Shown here piece after piece: positions 32,014-41,882 of a stretch of DNA of 64,000 nucleotides; the first letter of the stretch is position 1, and each line of letters opens with the position of its first letter. The translations under genes were made by a program, and so were the position numbers. The DNA comes from an uncultured Algimonas sp. (GTDB lineage: Bacteria > Pseudomonadota > Alphaproteobacteria > Caulobacterales > Maricaulaceae). Location of the stretch: assembly GCF_947498175.1 (NCBI RefSeq), contig NZ_CANMJB010000005.1:167495-231494 (forward strand), read 5' to 3'. The notes under the pieces are model-generated. The model was not told where the DNA came from. It worked only from the letters and a program-made list of their open reading frames with translations, and searched no databases.

Positions 32014-32610
32014 CTATTTGCGGATCGGCAGATAGGTGGAAGAGCCTCCGCCCGATGTCGCGTAACCGCCATAGGTGGTGGTCGTGGACGGGGCTACATA
32101 GGTGGATGTCGTCACGGGAGCGCAGCATTCGGTCGTCAGTTCCGGGGCGATGTAGGTCGAGGTCGTCCCGGAATAGGTCGTGACCGGCGGCGTGTAAGTG
32201 CTGGAATAGCTCGAAAAACCGGAAGACTGAAGGCAGGAGCCATCGGGCTGCGGGGTGGTTCCGGCCGGACAGGGGGCAACTTCGCTCGAGAACGTCGGTG
32301 AAGCCACATGCGACGACACGACGCCTGTCGAGACGCCTCTGGAGACGACACCGGTGGTGGCGACGCCGCAGCGCGTGCCGCACGTCACGCCTTCATAGCC
32401 GTAATGAGTGGTGGCGACGACCGGCGCGGAGCGGATCGGCGCCGCGGCGACCACGCCCGGTGCGCAGTTCACGCCGCAGGGAATGCCTTCGTAATCATAG
32501 ACGGTGGCCCCGCCATAGTGGGGGCTGGTATTGGCGCAGGCGGTCAAGCCCAGCGCGGCTAGTCCGGCGGTCGCCATCAGACCGTTGCGGAAAATCTGTT
32601 TCGTGCTCAT
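32014..32610 (-). CDS. Low-complexity Thr/Ser/Val/Tyr-rich lipoprotein with duplicated YxYEGxxCGxxC motif
   Basis: Lipobox LGLTAC; YDYEGIPCGVNC and YGYEGVTCGTRC; TTSTYVAPSTTTTYGGYATSGGGSSTY. Confidence 0.75.
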   Translation of the reverse strand: MSTKQIFRNGLMATAGLAALGLTACANTSPHYGGATVYDYEGIPCGVNCAPGVVAAAPIRSAPVVATTHYGYEGVTCGTRCGVATTGVVSRGVSTGVVSSHVASPTFSSEVAPCPAGTTPQPDGSCLQSSGFSSYSSTYTPPVTTYSGTTSTYIAPELTTECCAPVTTSTYVAPSTTTTYGGYATSGGGSSTYLPIRK

Positions 32611-32750
32611 CGTGAGCCTCCCATTTTGACACATCGCTTTGCGGTCCGCTTCAAGTTTCGTGCCAGTTCGGCCTCTGCCCTAGACGGGCCGAGTTAATAC
32701 GGCCTTTAGGACGCGCTGCCCGGCCGCAAATAGCGGATGCAACGCCTCTC

Positions 32751-34304
32751 TCAGGCCGCGTCTTCGCCTCGCCTCAGGACCGCGATGAAGAATCCGTCCA
32801 TGCCCCGGCCGTCCGGCGCATCGGGTGGCAGGACGCGCAACATCCCGCCCTCCAACCGGCTGTCCGGCAGGTCCAGACCCGGCACCGCATCGATTGCCAC
32901 GAGGCTGAAATCCGGTGCGGTCTTGAGGAACTTCGACACGCGCGCTGCCCCCTCGCGGTCCTGCAGCGAACAGACCGAGTAAAGCAGCGTGCCGCCCGGC
33001 GATACGCATTTCGCCGCATGCTTGAGCAGCTTGTCCTGGAGTCGGGTCAGAGGCGTAATATCGCGTTCGCGCCGATTGTAGAGCACATCCGGGTGACGCC
33101 GGAACGTGCCCGTTGCGGAACAGGGCGCGTCGAGCAGCACCGCGTCGAACGTCTCCTCCGGCGTGTACTCCGTCAGGTCCGCCGTGACGATCTCGGCCTC
33201 CATCTTGGTCCGCGCCAGATTGCGGGACAGCCGTTCGGTTCTCGCTTCTGACAGGTCGATAGCCGTGACCGACGCCCCCATGGCGACGAGTTGCATCGTC
33301 TTGCCGCCCGGTGCGGCACACAGGTCCGCAACGCGTTTTCCGGACAGTCCACCGCTGGCTTGTTCGAGCAGGCGGGCGGGAAGAGCGGCGGAGACATCCT
33401 GAGCCCACCAGTCCCCATCTTCATATCCGTCCAGTTTGGCGACGTTGCCGATCGTGTCCAGCCGGACAGTGTAATCGGCCAGCACCTTACCTTCCAGCCG
33501 CGCGGCCCAGCTTTCGGGACCGGATTTGACGGACAGGTCGAACGGCGGCGCGGATGCGAGCAGCACCGCCATGCGGCGTACGACCGCCTTGCCGTAGAGC
33601 CGGTCCCATTCGGAACGCAGCCAGCCCGGAAAGTTCTTGACCGGTGGCACCTGGGCCGCGTCCGCCTTGCCCGTTTCGGCCACCTTGCGCAGCACGGCAT
33701 TGACCAAGCCGGAAAAGGGTTCGCCCTTGCTGTCCGCCTTCACCAACGTGACCGTGTCGCCGACCGCGGCGTGCGGCGCGACGTCCATGAAGACCATCTG
33801 TGCCGTGGCCGTTTGCAGGAAAGCCTGCACGCGGCCGGGCGGCGGGCGCTTGACCAGCGGGGCCAGCACGGCATCGATCTGGCCCAGCCGACGCAGGGTC
33901 GTCGCGGCGATGGCACGCGCAAACGCCCGGTCGCGCGGGTCGAGCCCGTCCAGCGCCGGGTTCTTGGCCAGAGAGCTTTCCAACCGGAAGCCGCGCCCCA
34001 GTACGTCGGCGACCGCCATGGCCGCCGCCTTGCGCGCCCGCTGGGCGTTGGACAGGTCCGGTCGCGCAGACTTGCGATAGGATCCACCGGCCGGCTTGGC
34101 ATCGGCTCGCCCGCGCCCGCCGCCCTTGCCGTAGGCGCCTTTCGGTCCGTCGCCACGCCCTTTGCCGTCTCTGCCGCCTTTGTCACTTTGGCTGCCTTTA
34201 GCGCCTTTGCGGGATCCACCCGGTTTCCGGCGATCGGGTCCGCCGCCTTGCGATGAGCGTTTGGGTCCGCGCGGGCGGTCTGGTCGGGATGGGGTGTCTG
34301 ACAT
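32751..34304 (-). CDS. rsmB: RsmB/NOP family 16S rRNA m5C methyltransferase with basic disordered N-terminus
   Basis: KRVADLCAAPGGKTMQLVAMGASVTAIDLSEARTERLSRNLARTKMEAEIVTADLTEY; LLDAPCSATGTFRRHPDVLYNR; GTLLYSVCSLQDREG. Confidence 0.9.
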   Translation of the reverse strand: MSDTPSRPDRPRGPKRSSQGGGPDRRKPGGSRKGAKGSQSDKGGRDGKGRGDGPKGAYGKGGGRGRADAKPAGGSYRKSARPDLSNAQRARKAAAMAVADVLGRGFRLESSLAKNPALDGLDPRDRAFARAIAATTLRRLGQIDAVLAPLVKRPPPGRVQAFLQTATAQMVFMDVAPHAAVGDTVTLVKADSKGEPFSGLVNAVLRKVAETGKADAAQVPPVKNFPGWLRSEWDRLYGKAVVRRMAVLLASAPPFDLSVKSGPESWAARLEGKVLADYTVRLDTIGNVAKLDGYEDGDWWAQDVSAALPARLLEQASGGLSGKRVADLCAAPGGKTMQLVAMGASVTAIDLSEARTERLSRNLARTKMEAEIVTADLTEYTPEETFDAVLLDAPCSATGTFRRHPDVLYNRRERDITPLTRLQDKLLKHAAKCVSPGGTLLYSVCSLQDREGAARVSKFLKTAPDFSLVAIDAVPGLDLPDSRLEGGMLRVLPPDAPDGRGMDGFFIAVLRRGEDAA

Positions 34305-34521
34305 GGCGCGCGCATAGGGCAGAGCCATCCAAGGGTCCATCCCGCTGCGACAGCCCGTCATTCCGGCAGCCAGCGGATAGCTGCCTGGAAAAGATGCGTC
34401 ATGGTAAACATCGTCCTAGCGTGGGATTCATGCGATTTTCAGGCTTGGACTGTAACGGATCGGCACAGCGGGACATCGTGTCCGGTTTGACGTTTCGGGT
34501 CGGTCTTCCTACCTGTCGGGC

Positions 34522-34731
34522 ATGTCAGAGACATTGTCCGATACACCGGAAAACGCCGCCCCCGGCAAGGCCTTGACGCCCGCCGCCAAGCGCGCCCTGC
34601 AAGAGGCCGCCGCGCGACGGCGTGAAGCCCGTGCCGACACGGATCGTCCGACCGAACGCAACGGCCCGAGCGGCGAGGAGCCGACGCGTTACGGCGATTG
34701 GGAACGGGGCGGCATCGCCTACGATTTCTAA
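34522..34731 (+). CDS. DUF1674/SDHAF4-like succinate dehydrogenase assembly factor
   Basis: 69 aa ending NGPSGEEPTRYGDWERGGIAYDF, the family C-terminal signature. Confidence 0.85.
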   Translation: MSETLSDTPENAAPGKALTPAAKRALQEAAARRREARADTDRPTERNGPSGEEPTRYGDWERGGIAYDF

Positions 34732-34820
34732 ACGCCTCCCTCCGCGTCGCTGACACGCCCGACAGGTGAATCTTCGCGCCGGCGGCAACGACCTTCAGCG
34801 CAACAGGCGGGAGTGACGAG

Positions 34821-35429
34821 ATGGCCATCAAGAAGGCTTTACTGGGTGTCGGCGGCCTGCTGGCGCTGCTATGTCCGACAGGCGCCGTCGCCAATCCGGG
34901 CGAGGCCTGCAACGTTGCCGGGTCGCCCGGTTGCGATGCGGGTCTGGCCTTGATGCCCGCACCGGTCGGACATGGCGGACCGGGTACGGTCGAAAACCGC
35001 ACGCCTTACGATTTCCTCGACAGCGTCCACTTTCAGCGTCTGCCGCATGTGTCCATCACCCGCATCCACGGCCTGGACGCAACGGTCGGCCTGCCGGACG
35101 CGCCCGTCGCCTTCACATCCGGCTGCTATCCCGGCAGCACGACCTATTGCCGCTCCGGTGCGGCCGCCGCGCCCGTCATCAAAGCGCCCGCAATCCCGCA
35201 ACCCGTCATCCGGCCTCCAATCGTCGCGGCGCCTACGATCCACCGCCCGCCTGTCTATCGGCCCATCGCAGCGCCGACCTGCCGCGTGGTTCCGCCGGCG
35301 CCCGGACCGGTGCGCTGGACGCCCTGCGCCGGGACCGCAGCACTGGCGGGCGGACGCCCGCTTCCACCCCGACCCGTCGCGCAACACCCAGTCCCCCGCG
35401 CTCTGACCGGTCGCCGGTACGGATCATAG
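34821..35429 (+). CDS. Secreted Pro-rich protein, function unknown
   Basis: Signal peptide KKALLGVGGLLALLCPTGAVA; PVIKAPAIPQPVIRPPIVAAPTIHRPPVYRPI. Confidence 0.65.
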   Translation: MAIKKALLGVGGLLALLCPTGAVANPGEACNVAGSPGCDAGLALMPAPVGHGGPGTVENRTPYDFLDSVHFQRLPHVSITRIHGLDATVGLPDAPVAFTSGCYPGSTTYCRSGAAAAPVIKAPAIPQPVIRPPIVAAPTIHRPPVYRPIAAPTCRVVPPAPGPVRWTPCAGTAALAGGRPLPPRPVAQHPVPRALTGRRYGS

Positions 35430-35551
35430 GCGCCGCACTTCGCCGGATCATAGCGAGACTTTTCGGTTGAAGACCCGTCTGGCACAATCGTTGCACGCCT
35501 TTCTTTCGAACGGGGCCGTCCGGGCCGACGTACGAAAAGAAGGGCGCGACC

Positions 35552-36064
35552 GTGTCACGACTCATCAAGACCATGTTGGGAACCGTCGGCCTTTTCGGCA
35601 CGCTCGGCCTTTCGGGAACCGCGCAAGCGACCCATTGCCGTATCGTCGACCCCGCACCGGTCAAGCCCTGCGTGCGCTGTGACGGTCCGGTGACGGGCAC
35701 GTCCACCCTACCGCCCCTATCGTCCTATTTCGATCATCAATCGAAATGCGTGGCCAGACACCAGCCGCCCATCAAGCATCGTCCCGACCCGGTTCCGTGC
35801 AATGTCGCGGTTCACAAAACGGTGAACTGCTACACGATCGTCAAGCGGCCCGCCCCCGTCATCCACCGTCCCGTCGTGAAGCGCCCCGTCATCGTCAGAC
35901 CGCCCATCATCAGCCCGCCCGTCATTATCCATCGCCCTGCGCCGCCCCCGACTTATTACCGGGTCGTGCGGCCGGTCGTGCCAGTGCCCTATCCGGTCTG
36001 TGTCAGTGCAGCATGTGCGCCCGCGCCTTACAAACGGCGCTACAGGTCCCGTTACGGCTATTAG
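35552..36064 (+). CDS. Secreted Pro/Val/His-rich protein, similar in style to the preceding gene
   Basis: Signal peptide IKTMLGTVGLFGTLGLSGTAQA; PVIHRPVVKRPVIVRPPIISPPVIIHRPAPPP. Confidence 0.65.
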   Translation: MSRLIKTMLGTVGLFGTLGLSGTAQATHCRIVDPAPVKPCVRCDGPVTGTSTLPPLSSYFDHQSKCVARHQPPIKHRPDPVPCNVAVHKTVNCYTIVKRPAPVIHRPVVKRPVIVRPPIISPPVIIHRPAPPPTYYRVVRPVVPVPYPVCVSAACAPAPYKRRYRSRYGY

Positions 36065-36786
36065 CGCGTCCTGAAATCCACGCCGGCGATCTCCGCCATC
36101 ACGGCGCGGGCCGCGGCGACAGGGTCGGACGCCTGCGTCACGGGTCGGCCGATCACCAGGTGCGAGGCGCCGGACGCCAGCGCGTCCGCCGGGGTGGCGA
36201 TGCGTTTCTGGTCGCCCGCCGCCGTGCCGCGCGGACGCACGCCCGGCGTCACCACTAGGAACCCGTCCGGCACCGCAGCCCGGATCGCCGCCGCTTCGAG
36301 CGGCGATGCCACGACCCCGTCCACACCCGCTTCCAATGCTTGCCGCACGCGGCGCATGACCAGGTCTTCGGCATTGTCATTATAGCCGATATCCTCCAGC
36401 GCCTGCTTGTCGAGCGAGGTCAGCACGGTTACGCCGAGGATCTTCAGGCTTGCCCCGCCCTTGCCCTTCACGGCCGCCCGCATCACGTCCGGCCGTGCAT
36501 GGACGGTCAGCAGTTGCGCATCCAGCCCAGCGACGGACGCCGTCGCCTTTTCGACGGTCGCGTCGATGTCATGGAATTTGAAATCCAGGAACACGTTCTT
36601 GCCCATGGCGCGCAGGTCGCGGCCCAGTTGCACCCCGCCGACGGGAAGCAGCTGCAGACCGATCTTGTAGCTCGCCACGGCGTCGCCGAGCCGGTCGACC
36701 ATGGCACGCGCCTCGTCCACGCCCGGCAGGTCGAGCGCCACGAAGACGCGCTCATCCGTCCGGATGTCCTGTGCCAGCGCCGTCAT
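36061..36786 (-). CDS. pyrF: Orotidine-5'-phosphate decarboxylase
   Basis: VFVALDLPGVDEARAMVDRLG; FLDFKFHDIDATVEKA; LVVTPGVRPRGTAAGDQKRIATPADALASGASHLVIGRPVTQA. Start set to ATG 36786. Confidence 0.96.
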   Translation of the reverse strand: MTALAQDIRTDERVFVALDLPGVDEARAMVDRLGDAVASYKIGLQLLPVGGVQLGRDLRAMGKNVFLDFKFHDIDATVEKATASVAGLDAQLLTVHARPDVMRAAVKGKGGASLKILGVTVLTSLDKQALEDIGYNDNAEDLVMRRVRQALEAGVDGVVASPLEAAAIRAAVPDGFLVVTPGVRPRGTAAGDQKRIATPADALASGASHLVIGRPVTQASDPVAAARAVMAEIAGVDFRTR

Positions 36787-37604
36787 CGGCCATCTCCCAT
36801 GTTTCGGTAACTTTCCGAGCGCTTCAGCATCATGCGCTTGACGCGTTGCTGCGGCAGGACCCGGCCCAGCCGGGCGATGGTCCGGTTGACCTTGCCCGGA
36901 ATGAAGACGTCGACATTGTCCTCCAGCGCGTCCGCGCCCAGCCGCGCGCACTCTTCTGCGCTCATCACCATATATCCCGGCAGCCGGTCGATGCCGTCGC
37001 GCGTGCTGTTGACGTCGTGGAATTCCGTCAGCGTGAAGCCGGGGCAGAGCGCGGATACATGCACGCCCGTACCGTCCAGCTCGACATTCAAGCTCTGGCT
37101 GAATTTGATCAGATAGGCTTTCACCGCGGCATAGAGCGTATGGCCCCGACTGCCCGGCATGTGCCCAGCCAGGCTGGCCACGTTCATGACGCGCCCGAAA
37201 CCGCGCTCCACCATGCCCGGCAGCAGCTTGTGGGTCGCTTCGACGACCACGCCCACCATCAGCCGGTTGAAGCGCTCATGCTCTTCCCAGGAACTGTCCA
37301 GGAACAACCCGGGATGGCCGTAGCCCGCATTGTTGACCAGCCCGTCGATCGTCAGCCCCTGCCCGGCGATCTCTGCCAGCAATCCGTCCACGGCGCCGTC
37401 TTCCATCAGGTCGGCCGTGACGCAGGCAACGCGGACGCCGTATGCGCCTCCGATCTCGGTCCTGAGCGCTTCGAGCCGCTCGGTCCGCCGCGCGGTCACG
37501 ACCAGGTCCCAGCCGCGCCGCGCATAGTCGCGCGCCAGCGCCGCGCCGATCCCCGCCGACGCGCCGGTGATGAGCATGGTCCGCCGCACCGCATCTGCCA
37601 TCAT
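36783..37604 (-). CDS. Short-chain dehydrogenase/reductase
   Basis: MLITGASAGIGAALARDYARRGWDLVVTARR; LVNNAGYGHPG; HTLYAAVKAYLIKFSQSL. ATGA overlap with pyrF. Start 37604 or 37601. Confidence 0.92.
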   Translation of the reverse strand: MMADAVRRTMLITGASAGIGAALARDYARRGWDLVVTARRTERLEALRTEIGGAYGVRVACVTADLMEDGAVDGLLAEIAGQGLTIDGLVNNAGYGHPGLFLDSSWEEHERFNRLMVGVVVEATHKLLPGMVERGFGRVMNVASLAGHMPGSRGHTLYAAVKAYLIKFSQSLNVELDGTGVHVSALCPGFTLTEFHDVNSTRDGIDRLPGYMVMSAEECARLGADALEDNVDVFIPGKVNRTIARLGRVLPQQRVKRMMLKRSESYRNMGDGR

Positions 37605-37654
37605 GACCCCTTTATGTGTTTCCACCCGCCCGGCCGCTTGCTAAACGTCCGATC

Positions 37655-37963
37655 ATGACATGGCAAACGCTCTCCCCCATCCTAATCGCCGCAGCGTTGC
37701 TCGGCGGTTGCAAGACGCTGGATTTCAGGGAAGCCGATCCTGAGAAATATATGGCCTATGATTGCGAACAGCTTGGCCAATTGGCCGAAAGCTTCCGCCC
37801 GCTGACGCAGGAAATCGTCTTCGCCGACCGCAGCGAACTGGAACGGCGCAACGAGGGATCGCGCAATGTCGGCCTGCGCGACGATCCCCGCCCCTACGAA
37901 GTCGGACAGGACCGCGAACGCCGCTCCATCGCGCTGGCCCGGCGCAAGAAGGGCTGCATGTAA
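37655..37963 (+). CDS. Small lipoprotein, hypothetical
   Basis: MTWQTLSPILIAAALLGGCKTLDF lipobox; 102 aa. Confidence 0.65.
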   Translation: MTWQTLSPILIAAALLGGCKTLDFREADPEKYMAYDCEQLGQLAESFRPLTQEIVFADRSELERRNEGSRNVGLRDDPRPYEVGQDRERRSIALARRKKGCM

Positions 37964-38749
37964 TTGGAGACGGCCGGGCTGATCCGGCTCGGCGCCTTCA
38001 TCGGCGTCCTGCTGCTGTTCACCGCATTGGAATGCGTCGTTCCGGCCCGCACCCGCGTTCTGCCCCGCTTGGCCCGTTGGCGCACCAATCTGTCCCTGTC
38101 CGTTCTCGGCACGGTCGTCAGCGCGCTGATGGCGCCGGTGCTGGCCGTCAGCGTGGCGGCGGCCGCCAGCGCGCAAGGGTGGGGCCTGTTCAATGTCCTG
38201 TCCTTCGACCCCTGGATGGAAGGCGCGCTCGCCGTCGTGCTGCTCGACTTCGCCGTCTGGGCGCAGCATGTCGCCTTTCACCACGTACCCTGGCTGTGGC
38301 GCCTGCATAGCGTCCATCACACGGACCGCGACCTGGACGCAACGACCGGCGTACGGTTCCATCCGGTCGAGATCGGGATCAGCCTGCTGTGGAAAGCGCT
38401 CGTCATCCTTGCGCTCGGTCCGTCGGTGCTGGCCGTGATCGCGTTCGAGGTCGTGCTGAACGCCACGTCCATTTTCACGCACAGCAACACGGCTCTGCCG
38501 CGGCGTCTGGACCGCGCGCTGCGTCGCCTCATCGTCACGCCCGCCATGCACCGGATCCATCATTCCGTGCGCCATACCGAAACCGACAGCAATTACGGCT
38601 TCAACCTGTCCGTTTGGGACCGGCTGTTCGGCACCTATCGCGGCCAGGCGGCCATGCCGCTGACACTCGGCCTGTCGGACCACCAGACGGAGCGGCCCGC
38701 CCGTCTGGTCGCCTCGCTGGTCCTTCCCTTTGCGAGGCGCAAGCCCTAG
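37964..38749 (+). CDS. Sterol desaturase / fatty acid hydroxylase family protein
   Basis: His clusters HHVPWLWRLHSVHHTDRDLDATTGVRFHPVE, MHRIHHSVRHTETDSNYGFNLSVWDRLFGTYR. Confidence 0.9.
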   Translation: METAGLIRLGAFIGVLLLFTALECVVPARTRVLPRLARWRTNLSLSVLGTVVSALMAPVLAVSVAAAASAQGWGLFNVLSFDPWMEGALAVVLLDFAVWAQHVAFHHVPWLWRLHSVHHTDRDLDATTGVRFHPVEIGISLLWKALVILALGPSVLAVIAFEVVLNATSIFTHSNTALPRRLDRALRRLIVTPAMHRIHHSVRHTETDSNYGFNLSVWDRLFGTYRGQAAMPLTLGLSDHQTERPARLVASLVLPFARRKP

Positions 38750-38758
38750 GCTGGTCTC

Positions 38759-39313
38759 ATGTTCTGGGCCCTCCTGATCGTCCTCGCCGCGTTGGTTCTG
38801 GGCGGAGTGCTGATTTTCAACCGGCTTGTCGGCCTGCGCCAGATGGCCAATAATGGCTGGTCGGACATCGATGTGCAGCTCAAGCGCCGGGCCGACCTGA
38901 TCCCGCGCCTGGTCGAGACGGTGCGCGCCTATGCCGAGCACGAGCGCGACCTGTTCGAAGATGTCGTGCGCGCCCGCCGGGCGGCGCTATCGGCCGGGGA
39001 CGATGTCGGCGCGCGCGGCGTAGCGGAAGGCCGTGTCGAACGGGACGCCTCGCGCCTGATCGCACTGGCCGAAAACTATCCGGATTTGCGTGCCAGCGAG
39101 AACTTCCTCGACCTGCAAGAGCAGCTGTCCGCGACCGAGGACAGGATCGAAATGGCCCGCCGCTTCTATAACGGCGCCGTGCGGGAGCTGAACACGGCCG
39201 TCGGCACCGTGCCATTCAATCTGATCGCCGGGCCGTTCGGATTCGAACGGCAGCTCTATTTCGAGATCGATCCGGCCGAAGCTTCCGTACCCGGTGTGGA
39301 GTTCGACGCGTGA
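38759..39313 (+). CDS. lemA: LemA family protein
   Basis: FNRLVGLRQMANNGWSDIDVQLKRRADLIPRLVETVRAYAEHERDLFEDVVRAR; RFYNGAVRELNTAVGTVPFNLIAGPFGFERQLYFE. Confidence 0.94.
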   Translation: MFWALLIVLAALVLGGVLIFNRLVGLRQMANNGWSDIDVQLKRRADLIPRLVETVRAYAEHERDLFEDVVRARRAALSAGDDVGARGVAEGRVERDASRLIALAENYPDLRASENFLDLQEQLSATEDRIEMARRFYNGAVRELNTAVGTVPFNLIAGPFGFERQLYFEIDPAEASVPGVEFDA

Positions 39314-41271
39314 GAGTCTGGCTCGGACTGCTGCTGGCCTTGGTCTGGGCCGCTCTGGCCGCCGCACAGACGCCCGACCCGGAAACGCCCGCGCCGGAGC
39401 CGGAGCCGACGCTTCTGCGCGAAGACCCGCGTGACGAATTGATCCGGATGTTCGAGGATATATCCGCGCGACAGGATGCGCCGGACCCGGAACTCCAGAA
39501 CACAATCGACCGGATGAAGGCCGAACGCGACGGCCCCGTCTTCGATCCTTTCGGAACGGGTCATAATGCAGACCTGCGCGACGACACGATGCGCGAAGCC
39601 ATCACGCTGTTCGATGTCGAGATCGACGTGGCGACATCGGGCGACATCGTCGTGACCGAGACAATCGACCTCGTTGCCGCCGGCCGTGACATCCGGCGCG
39701 GCATTTTCCGCGAACTCCCGGCGCGCTACACCTTCATGGGCGTGACGCTGGATTACGACTACCGCCTGCTGGAAGTCACGCGCGACGGAGAGCCGGAGAG
39801 CGTCACCACATCGTATAACGGCAATGCCGTCACGTTCAGGCTCGGGCGGCAAAACTATTTCCTGCGGCCCGGACCCTACACGTACCGCATCCGTTACAGT
39901 GTCGCCGACCGGATCCGTCGCCACGACGACCGCGATGAGCTCTTTTGGAACGCGACCGGCACTTATTTTTCTTTCCCCATCGACCGGGCCCGCGCAACGG
40001 TGCGGTTCCCGGACGGCGCAACCGTCACGGACGTCGCTTTCACCACCGGCCCGTTCGGTAGCCGGGCGCAAAACGCCAGGGCGGAGGTCGACGGAGGAAC
40101 CGTAACCTTCGAAACCACGCAGCCCTTGCCGTCACGGGCGGGTCTGACGGTCTCCGCCTCCATCGCACCGGGCGTCATCGCACCGATGAGCGCGGCGGAA
40201 AAACAGGCCTTTTTCTGGATCCGCCGCGGCGCGGCGATCCTGCTCGGTCTCGGCGGCGCGGCGATCCTGCTCTATTACGGTGTGCTGTGGCACCGGATCG
40301 GGCGCGATCCGCAGAAGCCGCCTGTGTTTCCCCGCTACGCGCCGCCTCGCAAGGGCCGCCGCTCCTATAGTTCGGCTGCCGTGCATTACATCCACCATAA
40401 GGGCTTTCGCGGGTTCGACGCGCTGTCCGCCATGCTGATGCATCTGGGCGGGCAAGGCGTTCTGGATATCGAAGCGGACAAAACGCGCACCACCATCCGT
40501 CAATTATCCGACGGAGCGCTTCATCCGGATGCGCACGTGCTGATCGATGCGTTGATGGACGGTCGCGACGGTACGCTCGTCCTGGACGGCGGGACCGATA
40601 CGGCTTTCCACCGCGGCGTCATGAAATTCCACAGGATCATGGGCGAACGCTACGGCTCGGACTATCATCGCCACAATCTGGGCTGGATCCTGCTGGGCGT
40701 GCTTCTGTCCGTCGTCCTCGCCGCACTCGTCTTCCTCCAGCCCGTAGCCAAGAGCACGCCATTGGCGCTCGGCCTTTTCGCGGGCCTGCTCGGCCTCAAT
40801 ATCCTGTTCTTCATCCTTCTGCCAGCGCCGACGAAGCACGGCGCGAAGGTCGGCGCCGAGATCGAGGGCTTCAAGCTCTATCTGGAGACGGCCGAGAAAG
40901 ACCGGCTCAACATGGCCGATCCCGTGTCGGGACGTCCGCCCGCCATGACGGTCGAACTGTATGAACGCTTCCTGCCCTACGCCATGGCGCTGGGCGTGGA
41001 AAAGCCGTGGACGAAGCAGTTCGAGACATCCTTGCCGCGCGAAGCGGCCGAATACCGTCCCGCCTACGCCCACGGCGACATGCTGTCGGGCCGGGGCGAT
41101 CCCGTCGACTTCACCCGCTCGCTCAACAAGACGCTGACTTCAGGCGTCGCGGCGGCCGCCCCGGTCAGCCAGAGCAGCGGTTCCGGCTCCAGTTCCGGTT
41201 TCAGTTCGGGATCGGGCGGCGGCGGGTTTTCCGGCGGCGGCGGGGGCGGCGGCGGGGGCGGAGGCTGGTAG
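39310..41271 (+). CDS. DUF2207 membrane protein with Gly-rich C-terminus
   Basis: ITLFDVEIDVATSGDIVVTETIDLVAAGRDIRRGIFRELPARY; C-terminal SGSGGGGFSGGGGGGGGGGGW; 4-bp overlap with lemA. Confidence 0.88.
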   Translation: MRVWLGLLLALVWAALAAAQTPDPETPAPEPEPTLLREDPRDELIRMFEDISARQDAPDPELQNTIDRMKAERDGPVFDPFGTGHNADLRDDTMREAITLFDVEIDVATSGDIVVTETIDLVAAGRDIRRGIFRELPARYTFMGVTLDYDYRLLEVTRDGEPESVTTSYNGNAVTFRLGRQNYFLRPGPYTYRIRYSVADRIRRHDDRDELFWNATGTYFSFPIDRARATVRFPDGATVTDVAFTTGPFGSRAQNARAEVDGGTVTFETTQPLPSRAGLTVSASIAPGVIAPMSAAEKQAFFWIRRGAAILLGLGGAAILLYYGVLWHRIGRDPQKPPVFPRYAPPRKGRRSYSSAAVHYIHHKGFRGFDALSAMLMHLGGQGVLDIEADKTRTTIRQLSDGALHPDAHVLIDALMDGRDGTLVLDGGTDTAFHRGVMKFHRIMGERYGSDYHRHNLGWILLGVLLSVVLAALVFLQPVAKSTPLALGLFAGLLGLNILFFILLPAPTKHGAKVGAEIEGFKLYLETAEKDRLNMADPVSGRPPAMTVELYERFLPYAMALGVEKPWTKQFETSLPREAAEYRPAYAHGDMLSGRGDPVDFTRSLNKTLTSGVAAAAPVSQSSGSGSSSGFSSGSGGGGFSGGGGGGGGGGGW

Positions 41272-41882
41272 TCCCATTTGCCAAGCGCGCTGCGGCCCAT
41301 TCATCTCCTCGCCTTTCTCCATCCCCGGTCATGAAAACCAAGGACGACCTTCTCCCCTCCTCACCCCAGGCTCGACCCCGGGGTCCATCGCTTGCCGTTT
41401 CGTTCGGCTTTCGGAGTTGAGCGACGGAGCGCGGCGTAAGGGCCAGGGCTTTCGGGTATGGCCTCAAATGCGACCGGGCATCGGGAGTCACGTCGCGGTG
41501 AGTGCGTGTCGCGCACCGGCCTTCATTGAGACTGGCCGGACGTTCCAGAGGGATGAACGGTGTATTCTGAAAGAGTTCAGACAGTCTGGCAGGAGATCTG
41601 TTCGAGGCCTGTCTGCTCATGCCTCAGCTAACCTTCATAGCGCCACCCCGGGCTCCACAACAGGACGGCTGACCTAGCCGGTAAGGTTAGGCGATGGAAC
41701 CCGGATCAAGTCCGGAATGAGGATCATAGCAGGATGGGCGGTCAGGGCCTGTCTGGGCTTGCCCCGCACCAGTCCCTTTCATGCATTGAAAGGAACAGCC
41801 GATGGGCGGCATTTGCGACGGGCCGGTTCGCGGCCTTTGGCCCCTATCGGGGACGCAAAATCCGTGGAACCAGTCTGGGAAG

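Noticed and set aside
41141-41271. Poly-Gly stretch at the end of the DUF2207 gene as a novel feature
   Set aside because: Gly-rich C-termini are usual for DUF2207 proteins; considered ordinary.
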